Positions 27,339 to 38,377 are shown, numbered from the stretch's first letter. The stretch is 64,000 nucleotides of DNA from Brassica napus (GCF_020379485.1 NC_063450.1:31658137-31722136), one strand, 5' to 3'. The notes: a model not told the origin generated them from the letters alone. Numbers and translations are program-made.

Positions 27339-29780
27339 ATGAACTTGAGGAGCAGGGGTCCATCAAACCTAGTTCCAATAGTAGCAGACATCAGAGCTTT
27401 TGAGAGGGAGTGTGCTAGAGCTAGAAGAGAAGAAGAACACCAGGCCCACTTGGATATTGATATGGCAGGTCCACCGCAAGGGGCAAAACACCAACCGCGG
27501 GCAGCTCGACCCATTGGCACTTACGACCGCCCCAACATACATGGTCACAGATTCGGAATCCGAGCACCAGCTGTGGCAGCCAACAACTTTGAGGTCAAGT
27601 CAGGACTCCTCAACGTGATCGAGAACAACAAGTATCATGGCTTGGCTCTGGAGGACCCATTTGATCACTTGGATAGGTTCGACAGCTACTGTGGGTTGTC
27701 AAAAACCAATGGTGTGTCCGAAGATGCCTTAAAGCTCAAGCTATTCCCTTTCTCTTTGGGGGATAAGGCACGTCAGTGGGAGAAGTCTCTACCCAGCCAC
27801 TCTATCACCACTTGGGATGAGTGCAAGAGAGCATTCTTGGAGAAATTCTTCTCATCCTCAAGAACTGCTAAGCTGAGAAATGAGATCTCCAGTTTCCAAC
27901 AGAAGAACTTGGAAGGATTCAGTGAAGCCTGGGAGAGATTCAAGGGCTACCAAGCTCAATGCCCACACCATGGTTTTTCTAAGGAGAGCTTGCTGAGCAC
28001 ATTCTACCGTGGTGCTCTTCCTAAGTACAGGGCCAGACTGGATACAGCTAGCAATGGGTTCTTCTTGGGGAGAACTGAGGAAGATGCAGAGGAGCTGGTT
28101 GACAACATGGTAAAGAGTGATGCAGTCTACAGTGGAGACCACGACAGAAGCAGTCGAACAGATGATAAGCAGACGAGGAAGGAGTTGAAAGCTCTACAGG
28201 ATAAGATAGACATCCTCCTTGCTGATAAAGCCACACAAGAGCAGCTGCACTTTGTTGGTAACCCAAGCCAAGATACACCACCTGTTGTCCATGAGGTTGA
28301 GGGTTTGGAAGGTCAGGAAGACCTGTGTTTCATCAACAACAATGGTAGCTGGTACAAAAAAGAGCCCAACTTTCAGTACAACAACTACCAACAGAAATCC
28401 TACCCCAACAACCAACAGAGTGGTTATCCGCCTCGAAACAACCAGCAAGGCAGCTATCAACCTCATCAAAACCCCTCATCTGGTTCCTCTGCTCCTCAAG
28501 AGAGCAGCACTGACACCCTGCTGAAACAAATCTTGGAGTCTCAGACTAGAAGTGAGAAGCATGTTGGATATGAGTTGAAAAACCTTCATTCCAAGATTGA
28601 TGGAAGCTACAATGAGCTCAACAACAAGTTCTCACATCTTGCTTCTACAGTCAAGAATTTAGAGAATCAGTTTGCTTCCATGAACACTCACCAGACTCGC
28701 CAGCAAGGATCTCTACCTGGAAAATCTGACCAAAACCCCAAGGAGGCCAAAGCTATCACCCTTAGGAGTGGTAAGCAGTTACCTCCTACAACCCTCACCA
28801 GGGATGCTGAGAAACTAGGTGAAGAGGTGGCCATCAACTTAGATGATGAAGTGGTGATTGTTGATGAGAAAATCAATGATGAAATCTTGGAGAAGATTGT
28901 GGAAGCCAAGGGTAAAGGAAAGGTTGGGGAAGCGAAGAAAACAGTGAAAGATGGTGAAGTTCTTGCTCCAGCAAGTGAGAACTCTTTTGTTCCTCCTCCC
29001 TATGAACCCAAACTACCATTCCCTGGTAGATTCAAGAGGCAGCTGCTAGAGAAGTACAAGGCTTTGTTTGACAAGCAAATGAGTGAAGCTCAGGTTGCAA
29101 TGCCCATCATCGATGCTTTCATGTTGATTCCTCAATACAACAAGTTCCTGAAAGATGTTGTAGCTGCAAAGAAGAAGGAAATGGAAAGCATGATGATTCT
29201 TACCCATGAGTGCAGTGCCATCATCCAAAGGCTTGATGTTCCAGAGAAGTTAGAGGATCCAGGATGCTTCACACTACCTTGTGCTCTTGGACCTATGGTA
29301 TTTGAGAAATGTCTCTGCGATTTGGGAGCTAGTGTCAGCGTGATGCCTTTGTCTGTTGCAAAGAAGCTTGGATTCACTCAGTACAAGAAGTGTAGACTCT
29401 CTCTGGTGTTAGCTGATCGTTCAGTGAAGTACCCTGTGGGCATCTTAGAGGACCTACCTGTGAAGATTGGAAGGTATGAGATACCTACAGATTTTGTGGT
29501 GCTTGAGATGGGTGAGGAGGCTCAGGACCCATTGATTCTTGGAAGGCCATTCTTAGCTACAGCAGGAGCAATTGTTAAGGTGAAAGCGGGCACGATTGAT
29601 CTCCATTTGGGTAAAGGGCATGTTCTCCACTTTGACATCAAGGAGAAAATGAAGAACCCAACTGTGTTCGGGAAAGCCTTCTACATTGAAGAGATGGGCA
29701 CTCTTACTGATGAGCACCTTGAAGAGTTACCACCTGAGGACGATGAGGAGGGAGCATCTCCCCCTACTTATTCTCCATAG
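27339..29780 (+). CDS. Athila-like Gag with C-terminal retropepsin-like domain
   Basis: The open frame runs from 27267, but the internal ATG at 27339 gives MNLRSRGPSNLVP, the usual Athila Gag start; the upstream 24 residues are hydrophobic and atypical. From 27339 the protein is 813 residues. Order: basic N-terminus; retrotransposon gag core with NNFEVKSGLLNVIENNKYHG and LFPFSLGDKARQWEKSLP (about 75-150); an Asn/Gln-rich linker; a charged coiled-coil-like region; then a protease-like domain with CDLGASVSVMPLS and LGRPFLA near the C-terminus (about 660-760). The protease motif has DLGA rather than D(T/S)GA, common in Athila/Tat Gags. There is no frameshift or stop, unlike every other element here. 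No pol frame follows. Confidence 0.9.
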   Translation: MNLRSRGPSNLVPIVADIRAFERECARARREEEHQAHLDIDMAGPPQGAKHQPRAARPIGTYDRPNIHGHRFGIRAPAVAANNFEVKSGLLNVIENNKYHGLALEDPFDHLDRFDSYCGLSKTNGVSEDALKLKLFPFSLGDKARQWEKSLPSHSITTWDECKRAFLEKFFSSSRTAKLRNEISSFQQKNLEGFSEAWERFKGYQAQCPHHGFSKESLLSTFYRGALPKYRARLDTASNGFFLGRTEEDAEELVDNMVKSDAVYSGDHDRSSRTDDKQTRKELKALQDKIDILLADKATQEQLHFVGNPSQDTPPVVHEVEGLEGQEDLCFINNNGSWYKKEPNFQYNNYQQKSYPNNQQSGYPPRNNQQGSYQPHQNPSSGSSAPQESSTDTLLKQILESQTRSEKHVGYELKNLHSKIDGSYNELNNKFSHLASTVKNLENQFASMNTHQTRQQGSLPGKSDQNPKEAKAITLRSGKQLPPTTLTRDAEKLGEEVAINLDDEVVIVDEKINDEILEKIVEAKGKGKVGEAKKTVKDGEVLAPASENSFVPPPYEPKLPFPGRFKRQLLEKYKALFDKQMSEAQVAMPIIDAFMLIPQYNKFLKDVVAAKKKEMESMMILTHECSAIIQRLDVPEKLEDPGCFTLPCALGPMVFEKCLCDLGASVSVMPLSVAKKLGFTQYKKCRLSLVLADRSVKYPVGILEDLPVKIGRYEIPTDFVVLEMGEEAQDPLILGRPFLATAGAIVKVKAGTIDLHLGKGHVLHFDIKEKMKNPTVFGKAFYIEEMGTLTDEHLEELPPEDDEEGASPPTYSP

Positions 29781-31288
29781 AAGGTAACCCACTACTTTCC
29801 CTTGTATATACCATTTCGTTTTTGCATATTAGTTTTCTCTTTTTGGGTATCTCTCTCTCCTTGACAACACAGAGACTGTGTTATTTAAGTTTGGGGGAGG
29901 TACCAAGTATTTGATCACGTTTGCTTTGATGATTTGAGTCTCATGCATTGCATTATACATATATATTTGCATTAAAAAAAAAAAAAAATTTCATTTAGTT
30001 TGCATCTTTGGCATTTCTAGGAGAGTCTAGAGCATATAGGTTGCATTTACTTGCATTGGGAGAAATGATTTTAAATGCCTTGTAAAGAACACTACGTTGC
30101 ACCTGAGTAGCTTTTGCACCTCTCAAAAAGACTTGTATGTTTCGAGCCTTGAAAACTCTTCCTGAAACTTGTTGATTGCTGAAACTCAGTCTTTGAAGCC
30201 AACTACAACCTTATTTGAACTAAACGAACTTAATGCTTCTTGCTCATGGTCCCTTGTGTACTGAGTCATGGCTATACACACCTGAGTTGTCACATCCTTT
30301 ATGCCAATCTTATTCTGACAAACTCTAGTGGTAGACCACTCCCAAAACTTTTCCCTCCTTTTAAGCTTTCATTGTTTGATGAGTGAGGCCTTCTTCGGAA
30401 AGTCTTACATGTGCATAATGTTGAGAGTATCGGGTACGACAATGCTTGATCTTCATTCTTGCTAGATTGGGCACTCTATTGTCTAGCTATAGGTGGGGGG
30501 TGAGAGTTGTGATTATGATTTGGGAGCAATGAAAAAGGAAAAGAAATGACTCTTTGTGTTTAAGTGAATTGTCTTATTGGGATAAGTAGAAAAACCTCTA
30601 GCTCAAGTTATGAAAAGTCTTGGCCCCCATCTAAAAAAAAAAGAAATAAAATATGAAAAGAAAAGAAAAAGAAAGAAAAAGGGGGCTAGCAAAGTTGTTA
30701 GGAGCTAAGTAATGTTTTGAGGTTGTGAAAAATCCCTTGTAGATTTGAAAGAGAAGGAGTTAATGTTCTTAGGATCTTTCGGTGAGAGATGTGAGTTGGG
30801 TTTGACATTTGGGAATGATTGTGTAATTGTATGTTTGGGAAAATGGTAGAACAATGGAGATTGAGCATTGTATGCATGAGTTGATCCCTTTCTTAGATAT
30901 ATTATGTGCAATGTCAAGTCTACTTGTTTCGAGAGTAAACCACCTTAAAGATCATATGTTTTGAACCTCTTGAATCACTTGAATAAAAGCCTTCCCTTAC
31001 CCAACCAAATGATTTGGACCAACTGACCATTTGCAAGAATTCACCTAATGTTTTGTGCTTAACGAATGTGAGAGTTGGTTGATTTGAATATGTGGATGAT
31101 TGATGATGAGTGTAAGGGCAAAAAGAGTTGAGATAGGCCTAGAGAAGCTAGAGTGTAATAAGAGAGTGTGCTAATTGTGTGTGCTAGTTGTGTTTCTTTT
31201 GGCTATGAGCTCCCAACTTCAAACTTCTCTCCCTATGAGTTCTAGAAAGTTCACTTGTGGACAAGTAAAAGAACAAGTTTGGGGGAGT
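29781..31288 (+). other. Non-coding 3' region of the gag-only element
   Basis: About 1.5 kb with stops in all frames where pol should be. The 13-base purine motif AAGTTTGGGGGAG occurs twice, at 29887-29899 just after gag and at 31275-31287 against the 3' LTR; the latter is the functional polypurine tract. An A-run lies at about 29974-29988. No domain was recognised. Confidence 0.8.
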
Positions 31289-32751
31289 TGATATCTTGCA
31301 TATTTACATTGTTTTATCCATTCATCCATGAGCATTTTCATCATATAGATTAGGATTTAGCCATGTCTAGGTTGCATTTTGCATTCATTGTCCTTATTAG
31401 GTGTTGGAGTGTGCCATGGAGTGATTTGAGATGTTTGGGAGCATTATGATCCAAAAAGAGGTGAAAGATGAGATGGATGGAGCCTTTAGAGAAATCTCCT
31501 GTTGCTAAGATTTTGTGGAGACACAGAAAATTGAGTTAGCTTTCTAATGGAAGTGGTTTCAAGTCATTTGGAGATGTAATGAAGGAGTTATGATCAATTT
31601 ACTAGAGGCATATCCATCCTGGTCGAGCATCGCAGAGTGACCTCTCAGAGCGACCTACCGAGGTCGCTCCCAGCCAGAGCGACCAGCCAGAGCGACTAGC
31701 TCAAGTCACTCCCAGCCAGAGCGACCAGCCAGAGTGACCAGGTCAAGTCACTCGCGTTTTGACGGGTCGAGACACAAAGAAACGCGTCGGGAGTGACCTC
31801 CTGGAGCGACTATGCTAGGTCACTCCGCGTGTTTTGCTTGGACGATTTTTATGTTATTTCAGGGGCCTTTTGGTCATTTGTTTTGATGTTTTTACACTTT
31901 CTAAACCTAAGTTAAGTACTTTTTTGTAAGATTGGAGGCAGATAATCTCTTTTCTAGAGAAGAACTAGTAAAAAACCTCTTTTGATTCAGATTTCATTGC
32001 TTTCATCTTGTGTTCTTGTTGATTTCTTATCTATTTCTCTACATGGTTAATCTGAAATCCAATATGGGTTTAAGAGGAATCATGGAGATTAGTGAGTAAT
32101 CACCTTTTGAATTCATGGGTTAGGGAGATTAAGGGTGATTAGGTTAGTTCTAGGATGTTTTAGTGTAGATCATTCTTGTTCCTTGCTAGTAGAGTATTCT
32201 TAATGCATCTTCTGAGTTGGCCACTCAAAAGTTGATCAATAGGCATTTCCCACCCGAAAGGTGTTTGATGAAATGCCTGAGACAACTCTCCTAAGCTTTA
32301 AGTATACTTTGCCAAAGACATTTGTTGTTAAAGATGCTAAGATAGCTAATAGACTTGTTAGTAATGATTGCTTTCATATTATTCAACCAAAGACATTTGA
32401 TGTTTGAGATATGTTAGCAAATGAGCATTCATCTAGACATAGAGCTTGCTTAGAATTGTGTCTAGGCTTAAGGTTGATAGTTTGATTGATCATTTGACAT
32501 CCTTAGTTCGATACTTGATCACCCAAGGTCTAATCCCTATGCCCATGAGTTCTCTTTTCCCTTAGTCAAGAAAGTATCATTCTGTTATTGTTTTCTAGTT
32601 TTAGTCATAGCTTAAAACCCATCTAAATCATTGGTTGCACTTAGATTAAGTGAGTACTTGCATTCTCAGTGCTTTGATATCCCTCAGAACTGGTTCGACA
32701 ATCACTATACTACAACATTTGTCTTAGGAGCCTTGAAAACTCCTAACATCA
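31289..32751 (+). repeat. Right LTR of the gag-only element
   Basis: 1463 bp, the same ends and internal repeats as the left LTR, with one base fewer. It is followed by the ATAAC duplication and then by Copia-2 sequence. Confidence 0.92.
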
Positions 32752-32756
32752 ATAAC

Positions 32757-35460
32757 TTGTCTCATGAGTGTCCAAGATCATGACTTGATCAATGATCATT
32801 GTTGTAATGAATTTTACAATCTCATCAAACTATGGCTCTGCGGCCAAATACACTCATGGACCTCACACATGGCTATCGATTCTTCTTGCCTTCGGCAATG
32901 CCACATACATTAGATATTGCAGTCCTATATTTATATCTTGATGGCGTCCCATGACCTTTCTTGCCGTGGATCATACCACGCACTTGAATATATATTAGGT
33001 CATGGACCTCGACCACACGTGCTTATGGACTGCCATATGATAACTGATCTTTCTTTTCCACTAACCCGTACTACAATCTAGTCGGTCCATGCTAGTGTCA
33101 CAGATCTGTATAAACCTTTTAACCTCTCTTTAGGTTGGTTTAGTATAAACACAAGGAATTCGAATTTCTTTATTAGTTTACATATGGACTGAATTTGATC
33201 GTTCTTATAGAACTCCTTTACTAGTATTATATACTATATGCAGCTGCTTTGTTTCAGTCCATGAACAGCTTAGGAACAATGATGTCCTTTATCCAGTGAT
33301 CCATATGCTGCTTACTACATCTTTATATGTCAATTTAATTTCTTTCTTATGACCAGACCTTTGTCAATTTCGAAATTGTGTAGCATCATCCACCACATAG
33401 GAGTTTATCTCCTTATAATCTGTTCCATGGTCTCTGTGAGTATCCTTGTGTAACAAGCTATGATCGAATGCTGTTAATAGGAAACATGAACACCTTTAGA
33501 CCTCGTGATCATGTACCATATCTCACAATTTCTTTTCCCTCACAAGACCCATCTATTTCACTGGTTTATATCAGATGACGTTTCTGTATATGTATGTATG
33601 GCCAATACGCCTATATTTTCTTTAGATACTTTAAACCCCACGTTTATCTTTTCAATCTAATCTTTATTCTTTATGAGTACTCTTTCGTGGGTTCTGATCC
33701 TCGTTTATATCTTTATGTTCAAGTGCTACTCTCTTATGTACAAATATATCATTATGTGTCGACACTTATATATGGTTCCATTGTGTTCCAGACATGATCT
33801 AATCGATTTGAGATTTCATTATCCATGACCTTTGTTACCTAGCAGCTTGGCGTCCCAAGCTACATGGTTTGGTACCTTAGATGTTTAGCTGCGCAGCCTT
33901 TTCTCAATGTCTGATATGGTTTCCTTATGACCTCGAATCTGTATTGTCATTCTATGCACCTTTTCTTTTCTTTCTGAGGTTCCTTATCTTATGGAACACT
34001 TTGGTCTATCTTGTATAGACTATGTAGCAACTTGACTGTGTCTCTTTCTAGGACATCAGATTTCGTTTGGTGCTAAGCTGGTTATGACTTAGTCATTCTT
34101 TTCTTTTCTTTTCGGGTCAGTGTCTGGCATCTCGATTAGCTAGCTATGTATAATCTTTTCTTTCTTTGGACGTCTATAATTCTAATCCGAGGATCTTTGC
34201 CAAGACAATGATGGTTGATACCATTCTGTTTCTTATCATTCTTTACTCTTTACCAGCTTATAGCTTTCTCTTTTTAATGTTGGATAGTCGGATTCATTGA
34301 TCATACAATCCGTGTACCTAGCCACTTTCTGATCACCCATATTTGGCTCAAGGTCTCTTAGAAGTCGTGGGAGAAAGTCATACTCTTATCCAACATATAT
34401 TCCCAATCCTCTTCTGAGGTTCCATCTTAGACGGCACATATGTCTGTGGTGGTTTATTCAAAGTCTCTTAAAATGGTGTATGTCTGGTTTATGACATGTA
34501 TTCAATCTGAGATGGGAATATATATGCTCACTTATATGGCCTGATATATTTTTACTTTATATACATGTAAATCCATGATGTCCCTAAGCTTTAGGATGGA
34601 TGTACGATCCTTATAGGTAATGGACTGCACGGCCAAGCCGTTTATATCATGGTCATAGACCATGGTTCACGAATTTGTAGTATTGATCATGTATCACGGG
34701 TTTATCCTCTCTCCCCATCATGAACATACTATAATTTCATGATGCTTAGGATAATAAAGCCTAATGAGTTTCCCTTTGTGTACATGTTTCACAACGTGAG
34801 ATCTTATGGGATAACTCTTTGTGCCTTCTCAATATCAATCTTTGCATCAAGTTTAGACTAGGATGGCTAATCCGGTCTTGCCATAAAGTGTATAATTTTC
34901 GTGGGATATATCAGTATGATCACCACGGCTCTTGCCTCTTATCATACTGATCTGTAGCATAGTTTTGATCAGTAGATTACATAGGTATAGTCTTGACCAC
35001 TTTCTTAAAGGGTCTTAGGTGTTTTCTTTCTTTCTTAAATCTGAAGGAACTTGTTTCCTTTTGCCCATTGTTTCTATTTGGAAACCATATTAACTCAATG
35101 GGTCATATATTCTTGGGTGTATATAATGCCCTTTAGGCAATGCCTTAGCCATAGATTTCTTACTAGGCTACTATACCGTACCATAATGCCTTTTAGGCGA
35201 TTTCTTTATCAATCATTCACATTATCAAGTAAGATCAGGCAAGATATAATAGTAATGAACTCAAATCAATTCTATTATTATATATAAAATCGTGAATAAC
35301 AATTAGGTTTAAAGAAAAACACAAATCAAAGACTTAAAACACGATTAGCATGTCGAGATCTTTCTTTAGTCAATAGACATCGGCCCCACCATCAGTTATA
35401 TTAGTCACGGCTGCCTTGGATTCATCATGATCCATATCAGTCTTATTTGCTTCAGGATAT
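32757..35460 (-). pseudogene. Copia-2 pol remnant (integrase to RNase H), heavily decayed
   Basis: No long frame is open, yet the minus strand runs parallel to Copia-3. Minus-strand sequence near 34320-34440 matches 52365-52480 (KMGPQ-type region, the ANGYSP/GYD-type tract after integrase). The AGCTTGGGACGCCAAGCT stretch at about 33840-33860 matches 52938-52956. Stops and indels interrupt each segment. It is a dead Copia polyprotein. Confidence 0.7.
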
Positions 35461-35461
35461 C

Positions 35462-36010
35462 TCATCTCACTATTTTTTTTAGCAACTGATTACTCTGCTC
35501 AGTTAGGCATGAGAGCAGATCATTATAGGTGGTGAAACCTTTTTCTCTATAGATATGTTGTAACAATAGATCTCTTGGATCGGCTGTGAGGAAGGTCTTT
35601 TCCAGTAAATCCTCCTCTGTTACCACTTCACCACATAGTCTCAGTTTGTAAACGATTTTGGACAAAGCAAAATGATATTCATCCACATACTCAAAGTCCT
35701 GGAATCTGAGACTCATCCATGCATGCCTGGCCTTTGGTAATAACACCATTGTGTATCTGTATTTTAATTTTGTCCAAAGGTCACGAGGATTCTCAATATT
35801 TAGGTACTGATTTCTTAGATCCTCAGTGAGATGATGGCACATAATTGTTATGGCTCTTAACTTTTCACTTCTAGTTGCATAATCACCCTGAATGATACTC
35901 CTTCCGAGTCCTCTTGATTTCAGGACAACTGAAGTGTTCGTTGCCCATTCTAGATAATTTTCTCCAGAGGGATTTAGAATGGCATAATCTAAAGGCTCAA
36001 ATCTCGGCAT
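35462..36010 (-). pseudogene. Copia-2 gag N-terminal region
   Basis: The ATG at 36010 opens MPRFEPLDYAILNPSGENYL, the conserved start of this Copia gag type (Leu-x-x-x-Gly-x-Asn-Tyr). It continues with LTEDLRNQYLNIENPRDLW and FQDFEYVDEY. The frame stays open for 182 codons, then meets a stop; the zinc-knuckle part and pol are missing from it. It aligns with the broken gag at 50510-50900 in Copia-3. Confidence 0.82.
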
Positions 36011-36029
36011 CTGAAACCATATTATCAAT

Positions 36030-37685
36030 CAATTCATGATTTAGGATGCAACCAATTCAAAATAATCAGTGCATATGATTTCATAAGTCTCTCGACCAAA
36101 ACACTTTACTACTCGATCATGGTGCGAAACAAGTCGAGAATGCTAGGTCTATATGTGATGCTTAGGCCACACGACCATGTAATGTGATACAACGATCCTA
36201 GAGATCGGTTCATGAGATATGCAAGCAAGGTCACACGACCATTCAGATATGGTGTCTCTATAGGCCACACGGCCAAGCTATGATGCATTAAGCCACACGG
36301 CTTTCAATCACATGATGCAAACAATGTGATCTATCAAGGGCACAAGGCCGCGAGTATGAACAATGCATCGGAATGGTTAGGCCACACGGGCGTTCGGTAT
36401 GGTTCATAGCAAAATCACACGGCCACAACAGAATATAATGCAAACAAGGATAATCAATTTAGATGCATTCAATCTTATCATTCAGTTGCATATCAATTAG
36501 GGTTTACCAATTTCAAGGTTGGTAATATGCGACTAGATTTTAGGGTTTCAGAATCAGAGTAATCTAGCAACCTAACTCTCATGCAATATGTAATCAATTC
36601 TAAAGCGGTTGGTTTCTATCAGTTCATGATTCAATCAAAACAAACAAACAAACCAATCGGCCAAGTAATAGAACAAGCCACACGACTATTTAGTTCAATT
36701 CAACATCATCCCTAGAATTAGATCTAAGTTCAATTGCAATTAATCGGCAGTGATCAGGTTCAGATATGAATGCAACAAGGCCACACGGCCACGGATGATG
36801 ATCTAGAACAATTAACCTAGAATGTATTAAGGCCACACGGCCACAATCTAATTCGATTTCAAAGTGATAAAGACTAGATCATTAGAGTTTTAACCAAGTC
36901 AAGCAATTCAGATTCAGATTTAAACAATCCTAATCAATATTTTCTAGGTGATCAAACAAACAATTAAATTTCAAATCAAAATTAAAACCGATTTTCAAAT
37001 TTAGGTTTTTAGGGATTTCGAAACTTTGATCTTTGATCAAAGGGATTTGATTTGAGATTCAAGACCTTTAAGGTTATGGTTTTAATTGATCAATGGATCA
37101 ATCTCGATTTAGGGTTTAGGGGATCAGATTTATTCGAGCTCCGATTTACTCTTTTAGGGTTTGATCTATTATCCTAGGGTTTTATCTTAGAGATTAGTTT
37201 TTAGGGTTTCAATCTTTACAAACAATCCAAATTCAATTCTCATGTTCGTAGAATTAGGGTTACCTTTTGTTTTCAGATTGTAGAAACCGGACCACCAAGA
37301 GAAACTCGAACGGACGCGAGCTGGAACGCGAGCTGGAACGAGAGCTGGAACGAGCAGGGACGGACGCATGCTGAAGCGTGAGCTGGAACGGGACACGTCT
37401 GATCGGGAACGCGAGCAGGTTGCTTCCTATTGGGTCGCGAGCTGGCTGATCGGGGAACACGAGCTGGCTGGACGTCGGATGCGAGCTGTTCTGATGCGAA
37501 CGGGAAGCTGAGGACGTCTAGGATCAGGAACGCCTTAGGGCTGGAGCTGATCGGATGGATGCAAGCTGGAACGCGAGCTGGAGCAGATTAGGGTTTGTCG
37601 GGTTTAGGTTTAAAGTCGCCGGCTAGGTTAGGGTTTAAGGGGTTTTTGATTTGCTCAAGGAGTTTAGAAACTCGTGCTGATAATG
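36030..37685 (-). other. Copia-2 long leader with palindromes, teloboxes and GC-rich repeats
   Basis: The 1.65 kb between primer site and gag is non-coding but structured. From about 36150 to 36850, AGGCCACACGGCCA-type words recur about ten times. Between 36480 and 37640, TTAGGGTTT (telobox) occurs repeatedly, for example near 37110, 37155, 37200, 37588 and 37628. From about 37290 to 37580, (G)CGAGCTGGAACG words repeat. The last two features are shared with the leader of Copia-3. Confidence 0.75.
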
Positions 37686-38008
37686 TGTTATAAAACACAC
37701 GGTTTAGAGACTGAATGTTTCTATCTATTATTAATCATAACATGAGTTCCTTTATATAAGGCTTACAAGTAATAGAAAAAGGAAAATATCCAAAACCTAA
37801 ACCAAGTAGGATTAGGAAAACTAATAATACATAATAATGGAAAGATAACAATTACAAGGAAAAAGAAATAGAGTTTCCTTTTCTCCAAAGCATAAGCCGC
37901 TTCTCTCTCTCTCTCTGGGGTTGGGCCGTCTCTCTCTCTCTGGGTTGGGCCGTCTCTCTCTCTAAGTATATGGACCGGTTATGGATATCCATCAATTGAT
38001 TTATAACA
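37686..38008 (-). repeat. Copia-2 5' LTR
   Basis: 323 bp with TGTTATAAAACACACGG and GATTTATAACA ends. It is adjacent to the CATTATCAGCACGAG primer site and to the GAAAA duplication. CT-rich runs lie at about 37901-37965. Confidence 0.88.
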
Positions 38009-38009
38009 G

Positions 38010-38017
38010 AAAAAAAA
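38010..38017 (-). terminator. RNA polymerase III terminator of the tRNA
   Basis: Eight T on the minus strand begin five bases after the tRNA 3' end. The first four overlap the GAAAA target duplication of Copia-2, so Copia-2 inserted exactly at the terminator. Confidence 0.75.
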
Positions 38018-38021
38018 TATT

Positions 38022-38094
38022 TGGTGCTGCTCAGGATCGAACTGGAGACCTTTTGCGTGTAAGGCAAACGTGATAACCACTACACCACAGCACC
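38022..38094 (-). tRNA. tRNA-Val (UAC)
   Basis: 73 bases fold as a tRNA: acceptor stem GGTGCTG/CAGCACC (7 of 7 pairs) with discriminator A, D-arm GTGTAGTGGTTATCAC, anticodon stem TTTGC/GCAAA, loop CTTACAC with anticodon TAC (Val), variable AGGTC, T-loop TTCGATC. The T stem TCCAG/CTGAG has one C-A mismatch and one T-G pair, so this copy may be slightly weakened. There is no intron and, as usual in plants, no encoded CCA. A T-run follows. The gene stands between Copia-2 and the hAT element. Confidence 0.9.
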
Positions 38095-38282
38095 TTGTTA
38101 CATGTTACATTGGTTGTACCTAAGTAATCATATATTCTAATAGATTGTTCATGTAACCATTTCACTATTTTTATTTTTTATAATAAATGCTTGTAGCTTT
38201 TGACCAAAAAATAAAAAATAAAATAAATGCTTGTAGCCATATATCAAATCTTTTACATGAATTGGGAAATCACTGATTCGTG

Positions 38283-38377
38283 ACAAATAACTTGGGTTTC
38301 ACTTTGGATTACTTGAGACATGTAACTGTATAGACACTGTGAATAGATCTCTGATCCATTTGTTTGTTTGGACTATG
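38283..38377 (-). pseudogene. Scrap of a BBE-like gene
   Basis: TTGGATTACTTGAGACAT and TCTCTGATCCATTT match exon 2 of BBE-A (about 12043-12102) and BBE-C (about 56930-56980) with small differences and similar spacing. In those genes the region encodes the YVSSNPR and WIRE segments near the C-terminus. Only about 60-95 bases remain, and the homology stops at the left end of the hAT. It shows that a further BBE copy once stood here. Confidence 0.65.

Larger units (their letters stand above)
25746..32751 (+). mobile_element. Gag-only Athila-like Gypsy element (TR-GAG type), very young
   Basis: The LTRs at 25746-27209 and 31289-32751 run TGATATC...AACATCA. The target duplication ATAAC lies at 25741-25745 and 32752-32756, inside Copia-2. 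TTGGCGCCGTTGCC follows the left LTR as primer site, and GGGGGAG precedes the right LTR. The interior carries a single open frame for gag with a protease-like domain, then 1.5 kb of non-coding DNA. There is no reverse transcriptase, RNase H or integrase. The LTRs appear identical except for one extra base in the left copy (about 25930). It must move with enzymes supplied by another element. Confidence 0.93.
24853..38008 (-). mobile_element. Copia-2: Copia retrotransposon split by a nested Gypsy element
   Basis: LTRs at 37686-38008 (5', minus strand) and 24853-25202 (3') both run TGTTATAAA...TTTATAACA. The target duplication GAAAA lies at 24848-24852 and 38009-38013. Next to the 5' LTR the minus strand reads CATTATCAGCACGAG, the alternative Copia primer site. 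The purine tract GGGGAG abuts the other LTR. Without the nested 7-kb element it is about 6.1 kb. Gag is partly open; pol is decayed with many frameshifts. The LTRs differ at many sites, so it is older than its guest. It sits only about 100-130 bases upstream of the inferred PHT4;6 leader. Confidence 0.9.

Noticed and set aside
27400..29377. Several short open frames on both strands across the gag of the Athila-like element
   Set aside because: They are shadows of the long gag frame, with no domains of their own.
36150..36850. CRISPR-like array because of the evenly repeated GGCCACACGGCC words
   Set aside because: Repeats are too short, spacing is irregular, and the sequence is the leader of a plant retrotransposon.
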